Of a stretch of DNA of 64,000 bases, positions 1-8,597 are shown piece after piece. The first letter of the stretch is position 1. Every line of letters begins with the position of its first letter. The notes beneath the pieces were generated by a model. That model had not been told where the DNA came from. It searched no databases and saw only the letters and a program-made list of their open reading frames with translations. Made by a program: the position numbers and the translations under genes. Source of the DNA: Cyanobacteria bacterium FACHB-471. Lineage in GTDB: Bacteria > Cyanobacteriota > Cyanobacteriia > Elainellales > Elainellaceae. Where the stretch lies: NCBI GenBank assembly GCA_014695345.1, contig JACJOC010000017.1, positions 234,283-298,282 of the forward strand, in the 5' to 3' direction.

Positions 1-300
1 CCCGACGCAGACCTGGCTGTGATGTGGGAAGACTCTGCGGTCGATACGGTTGATAGCCCCACCTACGGTCGTTTTGGACCCGTCTTCTACAACCGCAGCG
101 GCGCACATCGAGCGAGAGGATTTGTTATGGCGCAAGGTCCAGACATTCCGGCTGGAACCAGCTTGGCAGAAGGACATGCGGTTGATTTGGCTCCGACGAT
201 TCTACAAATGATGGAAGCACCGCTTCCTCAACATTTGGACGGAAAGCCACTGGAGTATGCGGACGGCGAACCGCTAGTAGGTTTACCTCTAGTCAAGTAG
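1..300 (+). CDS. Alkaline phosphatase/phosphodiesterase family protein, C-terminal part
   Basis: The reading frame is open from base 1 and ends at TAG 298-300, so only the last 99 residues of the protein are in the window. The tail DLAPTILQMM, followed by a line such as LDGKPL, is typical of the C-terminus of the alkaline phosphatase superfamily (type I phosphodiesterase/nucleotide pyrophosphatase or sulfatase-like proteins). The metal-binding core lies upstream and cannot be inspected, so substrate and localisation are unknown. An 88-bp gap with a pyrimidine-rich stretch separates it from the glycosyltransferase that follows. The family call rests on the tail alone; a sulfatase-like protein is the main alternative. 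Confidence 0.6.
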   Translation, partial: PDADLAVMWEDSAVDTVDSPTYGRFGPVFYNRSGAHRARGFVMAQGPDIPAGTSLAEGHAVDLAPTILQMMEAPLPQHLDGKPLEYADGEPLVGLPLVK

Positions 301-388
301 TCCTGCTTCCTTAAATCCGTCTTCTTGGGGAGAGGGACTTAGATTCAGCTTCCTCTCCCCTCCTCGATAACTGATTTGGTGCGTTCTG

Positions 389-1816
389 ATGAAAACGATT
401 CAAGCCGTTGCTCGATATTTTCCAGAGAAGTGTGGTGGCATTCACATTCACCTGAGCGAACTGCTACCTGTGCTGAAGTCCCTCGGCGTGGAGAGCAAAG
501 TTGCGGCATCGCAGGATTTACCAACCGAAGATCACTACACTTACCGGGATACGGAAGTTTATCGCTATCCAGTGTCTCCGCAGCCTAAGTCTGAGCCCAA
601 TCATGGGGCGATCGCCCACGGTGGGTTCGACTACTTTGCTCAATGGCTCAAAGCCCAACAAGCGGATGTGTATCACCAGCACCAGTGGACACCCAAATGT
701 GGCTTACCCCATCTGCGTCTGGCGAAGGAACTGGGAATGGCGACGGTGGTGTCGGTGCGGCTGCCCCAACCAATTTGCCAGCGCCAAACCATGATGCTGC
801 ACGGGGAGACAGCCTGTGACGGCAAAATTGACGTGGTGCGCTGTAGCCGCTGCTGTGGCGTTTCGTCTGATTTACCACCCGCAATTGTTAGGGGGTTGAG
901 CCATACGCCAATGCCGATTAGCGTGGCAGCAGCAGGAATCTTGCGGCGGCTCAACTCAGGAAGTTTTCGCTCGGTAGCAGAAGCAACGCTGCGACCGATC
1001 GCCATTCCTGCATTTGTGGCAGCGCGTCAGTACGGGCTACAGGAAATGGCGCAATTTGCCGATCGCATCATCGTCATGAGCGAATGGGTGCGGCAGGCAT
1101 TGATGATCAATGGCATTGCTGAAGAGAAGCTGTTTTTGCTGAAGCACGGCATCTCGGATACGTTTGCTCAGCAAAAAGTAGCTCATGTGAAACGGGGCGA
1201 TCGCCTGCGGGTCGGTTTTTTGGGACGTTGGGCACACGACAAAGGCATTCACGTTTTAGTAGAAGCAATCAAACGACTACCAGAAGACTTTCCGATCGAA
1301 CTCATTCTGCACGGCGTACCGCAAGATGCTGCCTATCGAGAACGCATCACTGCCCGGATTGGCGACGATTCGCGTATTCGCGTTGCTAAAGAACTGTCGA
1401 GGTCAGAATTGCCCCAGGCGTTGGCTGGATTTGACGTGCTAGCAGTTCCCTCACAGTGGCTAGAAACGGGGCCAGTTGTGGTGTTGGAAGCTCATGCACA
1501 CGGGTTACCCGTGATTGGCTCTGACCTGGGCGGCATTGCTGAAAAGGTGAACCACGGGGTAGATGGGCTGTTGGTTGCAGCTAACGATCCGGGCGCTTGG
1601 GCAGAGGCATTTGCGCGACTGACGCTGGACGAAGGCTACTTAAATCAGCTACGAGCCGGAATTCAGCCTGTCCGCACGATCAGCATGGAGGCAGCAGAGT
1701 CGCTGATGGTCTACCAGAGCGTGCTGGCAAAACAGTCTGCGGCGGGTAATTCCTGGGCTGATACAACCTCAATGGGAGCAGGCGATCGCGCTCCAGTACG
1801 AGGCTTAGCCGGATAA
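389..1816 (+). CDS. Family 4 glycosyltransferase (475 aa)
   Basis: This is a GT-B fold retaining transferase that would act at the cytoplasmic membrane in polysaccharide assembly. The C-terminal donor-binding half begins near residue 272 (RVGFLGRWAHDKG). The conserved GT4 signature near residue 360 (ETGPVVVLEAHAHGLPVIGS) contains the EX7E-type glutamates and a G-rich nucleotide-sugar loop. The acceptor half carries a cysteine-rich insertion at about residues 130-157 (C, then C, then RCSRCCG), which suggests a structural metal site. The ATG at 389 is the only good start. It is the first gene of the polysaccharide locus and precedes two acyltransferases. Donor sugar and acceptor cannot be predicted. 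Confidence 0.85.
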   Translation: MKTIQAVARYFPEKCGGIHIHLSELLPVLKSLGVESKVAASQDLPTEDHYTYRDTEVYRYPVSPQPKSEPNHGAIAHGGFDYFAQWLKAQQADVYHQHQWTPKCGLPHLRLAKELGMATVVSVRLPQPICQRQTMMLHGETACDGKIDVVRCSRCCGVSSDLPPAIVRGLSHTPMPISVAAAGILRRLNSGSFRSVAEATLRPIAIPAFVAARQYGLQEMAQFADRIIVMSEWVRQALMINGIAEEKLFLLKHGISDTFAQQKVAHVKRGDRLRVGFLGRWAHDKGIHVLVEAIKRLPEDFPIELILHGVPQDAAYRERITARIGDDSRIRVAKELSRSELPQALAGFDVLAVPSQWLETGPVVVLEAHAHGLPVIGSDLGGIAEKVNHGVDGLLVAANDPGAWAEAFARLTLDEGYLNQLRAGIQPVRTISMEAAESLMVYQSVLAKQSAAGNSWADTTSMGAGDRAPVRGLAG

Positions 1817-1874
1817 ATCACTAAATCGCTGGATCTTCCCAACTTACAAGACTTTGAACATACGGGTGAACGTG

Positions 1875-2609
1875 ATGACTGCTGCAAACCCACTTCCTCA
1901 ATCTCGCTGGACACACTACAAAGAAGCAATTCTGACAACACTAGTGGGCTGGGTGCCACTCTCAGTCGGTACGGTGCTGCGGCGACTGCTGTATCGAGCG
2001 ATTTTGGCGCGAGTTGGTGCTGCGGTTGAGATTCGACCGGGGGTTGAGCTAATCAATGCTGATTGTTTGGAGTTGGGCGATCGCGTCAAAATCGATCGCC
2101 ACGTCCGCATCAGAAACATTGGGCAAAACACAATTCGGATTGGCGATCGCGTCACCCTTAACCGTGGAGTCGATATCAAAATGCACTCCGGCAACGGGGG
2201 ACAAATTGAGATTGGGCAGCAGACAGCGATCGGTCCCTACACCTGTCTCTCAGGTCGCCAGATTAGCATCGGACGCGATTGCTTGATTGCTCCCCAAGTT
2301 GGCATTTTTGCGAGCAGTCATGTGTTTACCGAGCTCACCCGCAGCATTCGAGAGCAAGGACAAAGCTACAAAGGCATCGTGATTGAAAACAACTGCTGGC
2401 TGGGCAGCGGCGTCAAAGTGCTAGACGGAGTCACGATTGGCGAAGGCAGCATCATTGGCGCAAATGCCGTGGTAACAAAAGACATTCCAGCGTATTCAAT
2501 TGCGACTGGAATACCCGCCAAGGTCGTTCGGCGTAGGGTTAATGAGAACGACACCAAGCTTCATACATCTGAGTTGAGTGCAATTACAGCCCTAGTCACT
2601 CCCCCTTGA
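1875..2609 (+). CDS. Hexapeptide-repeat acyltransferase, copy 1 (244 aa)
   Basis: This is a left-handed beta-helix O-acetyltransferase of the WbbJ/maltose-acetyltransferase type, which would transfer acetyl from acetyl-CoA to a sugar hydroxyl of the surface polysaccharide. The middle shows imperfect hexapeptide repeats (for example IEIGQQTAIGPYTCL, then IGEGSIIGANAVV), and the usual IPAKVV tail follows. A GSSH-like active-site region appears as FASSHVF. An upstream TTG at 1854 would add 7 residues. I chose the ATG at 1875 because the protein then aligns at its N-terminus with its neighbour at 2695. The two are tandem paralogues. The sugar acceptor is unknown. Confidence 0.85.
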   Translation: MTAANPLPQSRWTHYKEAILTTLVGWVPLSVGTVLRRLLYRAILARVGAAVEIRPGVELINADCLELGDRVKIDRHVRIRNIGQNTIRIGDRVTLNRGVDIKMHSGNGGQIEIGQQTAIGPYTCLSGRQISIGRDCLIAPQVGIFASSHVFTELTRSIREQGQSYKGIVIENNCWLGSGVKVLDGVTIGEGSIIGANAVVTKDIPAYSIATGIPAKVVRRRVNENDTKLHTSELSAITALVTPP

Positions 2610-2694
2610 TGGGCGGATGGATTAGGAACACCAGTGCTAGTCAGTGTCGCTATTAATTCACATTTGATGATTTGCAGTTAGGAACGAAGTCCGC

Positions 2695-3429
2695 ATGAAC
2701 ACTGAAAAGCTTTTAGCACAACTCACTCATTGGAAAGAAGTTTTAGTCGTTGTCTTCTTTTCGTGGATACCTCTTTCCCCAGGAAGGATATTGCGAAATC
2801 TGGCATACCGCAGCATTTTAGGCCGAATCGGAAAGTCTACCAAAATTGAAACGGGAGTTGAATTGATTAACGCGAATTCAATCGAGTTGGGGTATGGAGT
2901 CAGAATTGACCGCGATGTTCGCTTGAGAAACGTCAGGCGAAACACCAAAATTTGCTTGGGCGATCGCGCCTGTTTGGGTCGAGGTGTAAATGTCAAAGTA
3001 CATCCCGGTGAAGGCGGCAAAATCGAAATTGGCGATCGCACTTCCGTTGGACCCTACAGTTGCCTATCGGGTCTGTTTATCAAAATTGGCAAAAACTGTT
3101 TGATCGCGCCACACGTCGGCATCTTTGCCAACAATCACGTCTATGCCGACCCAACTCAGCTCATCGTCGAGCAAGGGCACTCCTACGAAGGCATTGTGAT
3201 TGAAGACGACTGCTGGCTGGGCTATGGAGCCAAGGTGATGGACGGAGTCACCATCAGCCAGGGCAGCGTGATTGGCGCAGGAGCCGTTGTCACCAAAGAC
3301 GTTCCACCCTATTCGGTAGCTGTGGGTGTGCCTGCAAAAGTGGTTTCACAGCGAGATCAAACGCCTAAACAGGCTAAACACTCCAGACGCTTGAGATTCC
3401 AAAGGCTGAGCTACTCATCAGTCGGCTAA
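2695..3429 (+). CDS. Hexapeptide-repeat acyltransferase, copy 2 (244 aa)
   Basis: It is a paralogue of the preceding gene with the same layout: a short N-terminal hydrophobic segment (TLV/VVVFFSWIPLSPGR), a long left-handed beta-helix with repeats such as IEIGDRTSVGPYSCL and ISQGSVIGAGAVVT, and a VPAKVV tail. The putative active-site histidine lies in FANNHVY, where copy 1 has FASSHVF. It probably acetylates a different position or sugar of the same polymer. It lies 85 bp after copy 1 and 55 bp before the export gene. The difference near the catalytic histidine may reflect divergence in acceptor specificity, which is inference. Confidence 0.85.
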   Translation: MNTEKLLAQLTHWKEVLVVVFFSWIPLSPGRILRNLAYRSILGRIGKSTKIETGVELINANSIELGYGVRIDRDVRLRNVRRNTKICLGDRACLGRGVNVKVHPGEGGKIEIGDRTSVGPYSCLSGLFIKIGKNCLIAPHVGIFANNHVYADPTQLIVEQGHSYEGIVIEDDCWLGYGAKVMDGVTISQGSVIGAGAVVTKDVPPYSVAVGVPAKVVSQRDQTPKQAKHSRRLRFQRLSYSSVG

Positions 3430-3484
3430 GTCAAACAGGTTGATCGGTCTGGACAATCTAATTTTTTCAAGTCAGGTGAATTCC

Positions 3485-4576
3485 ATGATTAAGGGTTTGA
3501 GGTTCTCTCTACTTACATCTGTTGCAACGGCAGCAATGCTGGCAGTTCCGGCGCTCAGTTGGGCGCTACCGCTGTCACCAGGCGATCGCATTCGGATTTC
3601 GGTTCCGGCTGACGATGCCATTCCTGAAACCTACCGCTTCAGCGGCATTTATGAGGTCAACCTAGACGGAACGCTGCAAGTCCCCTTCCTGGAGCCAATG
3701 CCAGCAGCGGGCTTAGAGGTCGCTCAAGTGCAAGAGCAACTAACCGACTCTCTAGTGAGCGGCGGTTTATTTCAGCCTCAGTTCCTTCAGGTGACGGCTC
3801 AGGTTGTGGATTGGGGCCCCGTGCAGGTGACAGTAGCAGGCGCAACCTTTGAACCGGGTCGCATTCTGGTCACCGATCAAACCCCCTCCGAAGCGGCACC
3901 CCGCGATGTAGTTGTGGAAGAAACTCAAACTGAACCCTTCACCATTTCGGGAGAATATCCAGTTGGGCGCTATCTCACCTCTGTGCTGCGGCGGGCAGGT
4001 GGCTTGACTCCCAAAGCTGACATCGAAAACGTTCGCTTAATTCGCGGCGATGAAGAAATAGTCGTCGATTTGTCGGGCGTGCTGAGCGGCGAACCCGTCG
4101 AAGACATTGCGCTGATTGCAGGCGATCAGATTGTTGTGCCGGAACTGACCCAAATCCAGCCAGAACTGGTGCGCCCCTCGCAGGTGACCCCTTCAGCGAT
4201 CGCCATCTTCCTCTCCAACCAAACCACTCCAGGCGGCAGCGGTGGCAATGGCGAAGTGACTCAAGTTGCCTACGGTTCACGCTTCTCTCAAGCGGTTGTG
4301 GCGGCCCAATGTGCAGGTGGAACGCGATCGACCAATGCCAATCGGCGCGTCACGCTCATTCAAACCAACCGCAGTACAGGGCAAACCGAAGTTTTTGATC
4401 GCAAAGTTGAAGACCTGCTACGAAACTCTAACGACACCGAGATTAACCCCTACCTCATGCCTGAAGACAGCATTGTTTGCTATGACTCAGCCGTGACCAA
4501 CACAACAGGTGTACTCGACTTTATTGGCAACATCCTTAACCCGTTTAGAACCCTCCGCTCAATCTTCTTTGACTAA
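3485..4576 (+). CDS. Outer-membrane polysaccharide export protein (Wza/OPX type, 364 aa)
   Basis: This would be the periplasmic/outer-membrane part of a Wzy-dependent capsule or exopolysaccharide exporter. It has an N-terminal signal sequence (hydrophobic stretch ending at SWALPLSPGDRI) followed at once by the poly-export motif SPGDRIRISV. The ring-forming domain covers about residues 40-110, with SLBB-like segments after it (FTISGEYPVGRYL; AGGLTPKADIENVRLIRG). I chose ATG 3485, preceded by AGGTGA, over a TTG at 3440 that would put 15 extra residues before the signal peptide. The C-terminus (FRTLRSIFF) is moderately hydrophobic. The chain-length protein follows 53 bp downstream, the usual OPX-PCP pairing. 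Confidence 0.85.
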   Translation: MIKGLRFSLLTSVATAAMLAVPALSWALPLSPGDRIRISVPADDAIPETYRFSGIYEVNLDGTLQVPFLEPMPAAGLEVAQVQEQLTDSLVSGGLFQPQFLQVTAQVVDWGPVQVTVAGATFEPGRILVTDQTPSEAAPRDVVVEETQTEPFTISGEYPVGRYLTSVLRRAGGLTPKADIENVRLIRGDEEIVVDLSGVLSGEPVEDIALIAGDQIVVPELTQIQPELVRPSQVTPSAIAIFLSNQTTPGGSGGNGEVTQVAYGSRFSQAVVAAQCAGGTRSTNANRRVTLIQTNRSTGQTEVFDRKVEDLLRNSNDTEINPYLMPEDSIVCYDSAVTNTTGVLDFIGNILNPFRTLRSIFFD

Positions 4577-4629
4577 ATTCTTGCAGCCCCATTCTTTGAT
4601 TAACCCTTTAGCTAAATGAGTTGAACATT

Positions 4630-6189
4630 ATGACAACGTCTCCTGCAATTCCGGCTTATGTTCCTGAAACGACCCCCTCTCACGGTCGCTGGCTGCGCTA
4701 TCTGCTGATAGGACTGGCAGCTAATGCACTATTGTGGGGACTGGCATTCGCCTATCTAAAGATGGCAAAGCCAGACTACGCAAGCAAGTGGGCGATCGCC
4801 CTACCCTCTGCTGGCACCACTACCCGCGTCGCTCTGCCCGACATTGGTGACACCACCTCTGAGATTCGATCGCCCTACAACAACCCCGACATTCAAGACC
4901 CGCGCGAAAACTATAAGTTCATTCTCACAAGCAGTGCTGTGATTGAAGCCGCAGCCGAAAAAATCGGGCTAACCAGAGGCGAGTTTGGCACACCAGAAGT
5001 GCAAATCGTCGATAACACTACCCTGATCTCAGTCACAATGGAGGGCGACTCGCCCGAACAGGCTCAACGCAAAGCTCAAGCTTTGTATGAGTCCCTGGAA
5101 GAAAGCCTGAGCCAGCTTCGGATTCAAGAAGTTTCACAAAAAAATGCAGGCGTGCAAACGGCACTGGCAAACGCTCAGGCAAAACTGGAGCTAGCCCAAA
5201 ACGAACTGTCGGCGTTCAAGGCTGAATCGGGCTTAAGCTCAAACATGCAAATTGACCAGATTTCCACCAACCTGGAAGAACTGCGTCGCGAACGCGCCAT
5301 GATCGCGGCCCAGCAGCAGCAGTCCAACGCCCGTCTGGGGCAGCTTTCTCGCAATCTAAACGTCTCTCCCCGACAAGCGGCAGATGCCTTTAGCCTGAGT
5401 GCGGACCAGCTTTTTCAAAGAAATCTGCTCAACTATAGCGAAGCCAGCGCTGCTCTAAGCGTGCTGTCAAACCAGTTTGGTCCCAACCATCCCATGATTG
5501 TGCGAGAGCGAACTCGCCAAGAAGCTGCCAGAACCGCCATGCTACAGCGAGGCAGTACCGTTTTAGGACGACCCGTCGACCAGACCACCCTGGCACAGCT
5601 CAACCTGGGTGAGGGCGAGCAGCGCTCCTCAGCGCGAGAAAACCTGTTTCAGGAAACCGTTTCTGCCCAGGTTGACAGTCAGGGCTTGAGCGCACAAGCC
5701 GCAGAACTCGATCGCCAAATTGCTCAGCTTGAAGGCAGGCTGCGCCAGATGACCCAGTACGGCTCCAGGTTAGAGGCGCTGTCTCGTGATGTGGCGATCG
5801 CCGAAGCTGTTTTCTCTTCTACGATTACCCGCCTAGATTTGAGCCAGTCTGATATTTATGGCTCCTACCCGCAGGTTCAGCTAATCAACCAGCCCAGCCT
5901 GCCTGCATCCGCCGCTTCTCCCCGGTCCAGCCTGATTCTCTTGGGTACAGCAGCCGGTTCTCTACTGATTAGTATGGCTATCATTGCGCTCTGGCTCAGA
6001 CCTCGTAGACCGCTGGCAGATGCAACCGTTGCAGCAGCAGGGCAGCCGTCCCAGCCATTAGCACCTCAGCCCTACATTGACATTGAAACCTTGCGAGCAT
6101 TACTAGCTCCCAAGCCACATGAGTTAAATGGTTCAGCCAAGCATGAGTCTGCTCCAGAAGTATCCATTGTTAATGCTGAAGACAAATAG
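4630..6189 (+). CDS. Chain-length determinant (Wzz/PCP family) without kinase domain (519 aa)
   Basis: This inner-membrane co-polymerase would set polymer length and contact the OPX protein encoded just upstream. It has an N-terminal transmembrane helix (about residues 23-45), a Wzz-type periplasmic domain, a long glutamine/alanine-rich coiled coil (about residues 170-385) and a second transmembrane helix near residue 435 (ILLGTAAGSLLISMAIIALW). The short cytoplasmic tail ends in a negatively charged stretch. No Walker motifs or tyrosine cluster of a BY-kinase are present. I used ATG 4630 instead of TTG 4621. The missing kinase means phosphorylation control, if any, must come from a separate gene. 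Confidence 0.8.
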   Translation: MTTSPAIPAYVPETTPSHGRWLRYLLIGLAANALLWGLAFAYLKMAKPDYASKWAIALPSAGTTTRVALPDIGDTTSEIRSPYNNPDIQDPRENYKFILTSSAVIEAAAEKIGLTRGEFGTPEVQIVDNTTLISVTMEGDSPEQAQRKAQALYESLEESLSQLRIQEVSQKNAGVQTALANAQAKLELAQNELSAFKAESGLSSNMQIDQISTNLEELRRERAMIAAQQQQSNARLGQLSRNLNVSPRQAADAFSLSADQLFQRNLLNYSEASAALSVLSNQFGPNHPMIVRERTRQEAARTAMLQRGSTVLGRPVDQTTLAQLNLGEGEQRSSARENLFQETVSAQVDSQGLSAQAAELDRQIAQLEGRLRQMTQYGSRLEALSRDVAIAEAVFSSTITRLDLSQSDIYGSYPQVQLINQPSLPASAASPRSSLILLGTAAGSLLISMAIIALWLRPRRPLADATVAAAGQPSQPLAPQPYIDIETLRALLAPKPHELNGSAKHESAPEVSIVNAEDK

Positions 6190-6219
6190 CCTGACTACAA
6201 ACCATTCTCTCCCCCTTCA

Positions 6220-7512
6220 ATGAAACCCCAAAACTTTGAAGAAACCGTAATCTGGTACTACATTATTGGCAGCATGGGGCTGTATTTCATCGGAGCTTTG
6301 TTTGTTACTGGACCTGCCCTTGCTTGGCTCTTAGCCCTTTACGTAATTAAGCGACTCTGGCAACAAACAGACGAAACCCCTGCTGACCAAAGAATTTCAA
6401 TTCCACTAGGAGTTTGGGTGTGGATTGGAGCAATGCTAATGATTGGCTTAGCGCTAATCATCGGACACATCAACTTCAACTACGATGACGCCAAAATCAT
6501 CAAATCATTCATCAACTTCTTCCTGCGAACCTGGGCATTGTTAGCGTTATTTCCGCTGATTGGCTGTCTCAACATTCGACCACAGCTACTCTACCGAGCA
6601 ATTTGCATTTTGTGTTTGCAATGTTTGGTGCTGATTCCAATTGCCTACTTGCTGAGCACAACGGGAATTGAAACTCCTTTATATAACGTTTCGCTGATGG
6701 CTAAGATCGGCGGAAACAGCGAACGTTTTTATAATGTCAGCTTGTTTTTGCGGCAAGAGGGCGAAGTTCGTTTGCTCATCTTTGCGCCTTGGGCACCTGC
6801 CTTGGCCTTTGCAGGCAACATTTACTTTTGTCTGGCGAGCCAAGATTCTGACAAAAAATGGCGCTGGATTGGCATGTTTTCTAGCGCGCTCATGGTTTGG
6901 GGTTCGGCTTCTCGATTGGGTTTACTATGCCTGATAACTTTGCCGTTTTTGAAGGCGATCGCCGCTAATCTCAGCCGCCCCAGTGTACAAATTGCAGCCG
7001 GACTCTCTAGCTTTGCGGCTGGTCTTTTTGGACCTCAGCTAATTGGTTACGCAAGAGACTTTAAAGACTACTTTGATAGCCAAAGAGCTTCCTCTTCCAG
7101 CCTTCGGGGACTCCTGGCAAGAATGGCGTTCTATCAATGGCAAGAAGCCCCAATTTGGGGACATGGAATCAAAGCTCCGCGTGGGCCAGCCGTAACAAAC
7201 TTTATGCCCATTGGTAGCCATCACACCTGGCTAGGACTGCTCTACGTACATGGGATCGTTGGCTTTATTGCCTTAGCGATTCCAATGTTGTACAGCTTTG
7301 TAGAACTAATTATCAAAGCCCAAAAAAGTAAGGCTGCTCAAACAGGACTAGCTGTACTTCTGATCCTACTTCTCTTCTCATTTGGCGAGAATTTGGAAAC
7401 TCTAGCCTACCTCTATTGGCCAGGCTTAATCATGCTAGGTATCGCCCTTAAGGAGCCATTTCCAGCACTTTTTTCTCACCTCAAACCTCAACTCAATCAA
7501 TCTCAAGCTTGA
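6220..7512 (+). CDS. Wzy/O-antigen-ligase-like polytopic membrane protein (430 aa)
   Basis: This is a highly hydrophobic protein with roughly ten or more membrane segments. A large periplasmic loop near residues 285-340 contains a ligase-like stretch (WGHGIKAPRGP, then GSHHTWLGLLYVHGIVG). This is the arrangement of the Wzy_C/O-antigen ligase superfamily, which polymerises or transfers lipid-linked glycans at the periplasmic face. It lies 30 bp after the chain-length gene and before a GT2 gene and the flippase, so polymerase is the likelier role. The families of polymerase and ligase cannot be told apart from sequence alone. The ATG at 6220 is used. Confidence 0.75.
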   Translation: MKPQNFEETVIWYYIIGSMGLYFIGALFVTGPALAWLLALYVIKRLWQQTDETPADQRISIPLGVWVWIGAMLMIGLALIIGHINFNYDDAKIIKSFINFFLRTWALLALFPLIGCLNIRPQLLYRAICILCLQCLVLIPIAYLLSTTGIETPLYNVSLMAKIGGNSERFYNVSLFLRQEGEVRLLIFAPWAPALAFAGNIYFCLASQDSDKKWRWIGMFSSALMVWGSASRLGLLCLITLPFLKAIAANLSRPSVQIAAGLSSFAAGLFGPQLIGYARDFKDYFDSQRASSSSLRGLLARMAFYQWQEAPIWGHGIKAPRGPAVTNFMPIGSHHTWLGLLYVHGIVGFIALAIPMLYSFVELIIKAQKSKAAQTGLAVLLILLLFSFGENLETLAYLYWPGLIMLGIALKEPFPALFSHLKPQLNQSQA

Positions 7513-7513
7513 G

Positions 7514-7540
7514 TAGGGGCAAACGGTTGTTTGCCCCCTA
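7514..7540. repeat. GTAGGGGC-type palindrome directly after the polymerase gene
   Basis: Inverted arms GGGGCAAAC (7516-7524) and GTTTGCCCC (7529-7537) enclose a 4-nt loop, starting right after the stop codon. It belongs with similar GTAGGGGC palindromes elsewhere in the window. It could work as a transcriptional attenuator, but no clear U-run follows. Confidence 0.6.
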
Positions 7541-7582
7541 TAGCGACAAAACTTTAATTCCTAGTTTGTAGAGGCTCATATC

Positions 7583-8554
7583 ATGCCGTGTGTGTCTGTG
7601 ATCGTTCCAGCCTACAATGCTGAGAAGACCATACTTGAGACGATTAAATCTATTCAGGCGCAGACTTTTTCTGACTTTGAATTGATTGTGATTAACGATG
7701 GCTCAAGCGATCGCACCATTGAGCTTCTCAACACGATTAACGATCCTCGACTTAAAGTTTTTTCCTACGAAAATGGCGGATTGCCTATAGCACGAAATCG
7801 CGGCATTCAAAGAGCTGCAGGAGAGTTTATTACTTTCATTGATGCTGATGATTTGTGGAAACCTAGCAAGCTAGAAGCTCAGCTTAAAGCATTACAAGCA
7901 TATCCAGAAGCAGGGGTTGTCTATAGCTGGACAGCTTTTATTGATGAAAACAGCAATTTTCTTTATGCTTGGGAGCCACTTCACTGGCAGGGAAATATTT
8001 ATCCTAAATTGCTTATTCGCAATTTTATTTCTAGCGGTTCCAATATTCTGATTCGTAGGCAGTTTGTTCAAGCTGCGGGAGAGTTTGACCCTAATCTAAA
8101 ATCCGTTGAAGATTGGGACTACTATCTGCGTTTAGCAGCTTTGTGTCCCTTTGCTGTAGTTCCTGAATATCACATTCTGTATCGCCGTTCTACTCAGTCG
8201 ATGACCTCCAAAATTGAGGTCATGGAAAATGCAAATTTGACTGTGATTGAAAGGGCATTTAAGGCAGCACCCTCAGAGCTTCAGTATTTAAAGAATCAAA
8301 GTTTGGCTAATGCCTATCGGTATTTAGCGAAACAGTGTTTGTTTAATGGAAGCGATCGCCAGGGAGTTCAGCAAGCTCAGCAAAAGCTCTTAAAAGCTAT
8401 TCAACTCTCTCCCAAAATTCTGTTGAACCGCGAAACCCTACGCTTAGTTCTCAAACTGCTAACCGTAAAATTTCTCCCTCAGGGAACTGCCCGTCGTTTC
8501 ATTCAATTTCTAGGGAAGAACTTTCCAATGGTGTCAGTATCAAAAGCAAATTGA
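7583..8554 (+). CDS. GT2 family glycosyltransferase (323 aa)
   Basis: This is an inverting GT-A transferase. The N-terminal domain shows the family hallmarks: SVIVPAYNAE, the nucleotide-binding INDGSSDRT near residue 45, the metal-binding FIDADDLW near residue 90, and a downstream ED pair (SVEDWDYYLRL) near residue 175 that includes the probable catalytic base. About 100 C-terminal residues are helical and not typical of the catalytic core. ATG 7583 begins the canonical strand. It lies between the polymerase and flippase genes, so it probably adds one sugar to the repeat unit; which sugar is unknown. Confidence 0.85.
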   Translation: MPCVSVIVPAYNAEKTILETIKSIQAQTFSDFELIVINDGSSDRTIELLNTINDPRLKVFSYENGGLPIARNRGIQRAAGEFITFIDADDLWKPSKLEAQLKALQAYPEAGVVYSWTAFIDENSNFLYAWEPLHWQGNIYPKLLIRNFISSGSNILIRRQFVQAAGEFDPNLKSVEDWDYYLRLAALCPFAVVPEYHILYRRSTQSMTSKIEVMENANLTVIERAFKAAPSELQYLKNQSLANAYRYLAKQCLFNGSDRQGVQQAQQKLLKAIQLSPKILLNRETLRLVLKLLTVKFLPQGTARRFIQFLGKNFPMVSVSKAN

Positions 8555-8597
8555 ATACAGGAACTTATTTTTTGACGTTGCGGTCGGGGTTATTTTT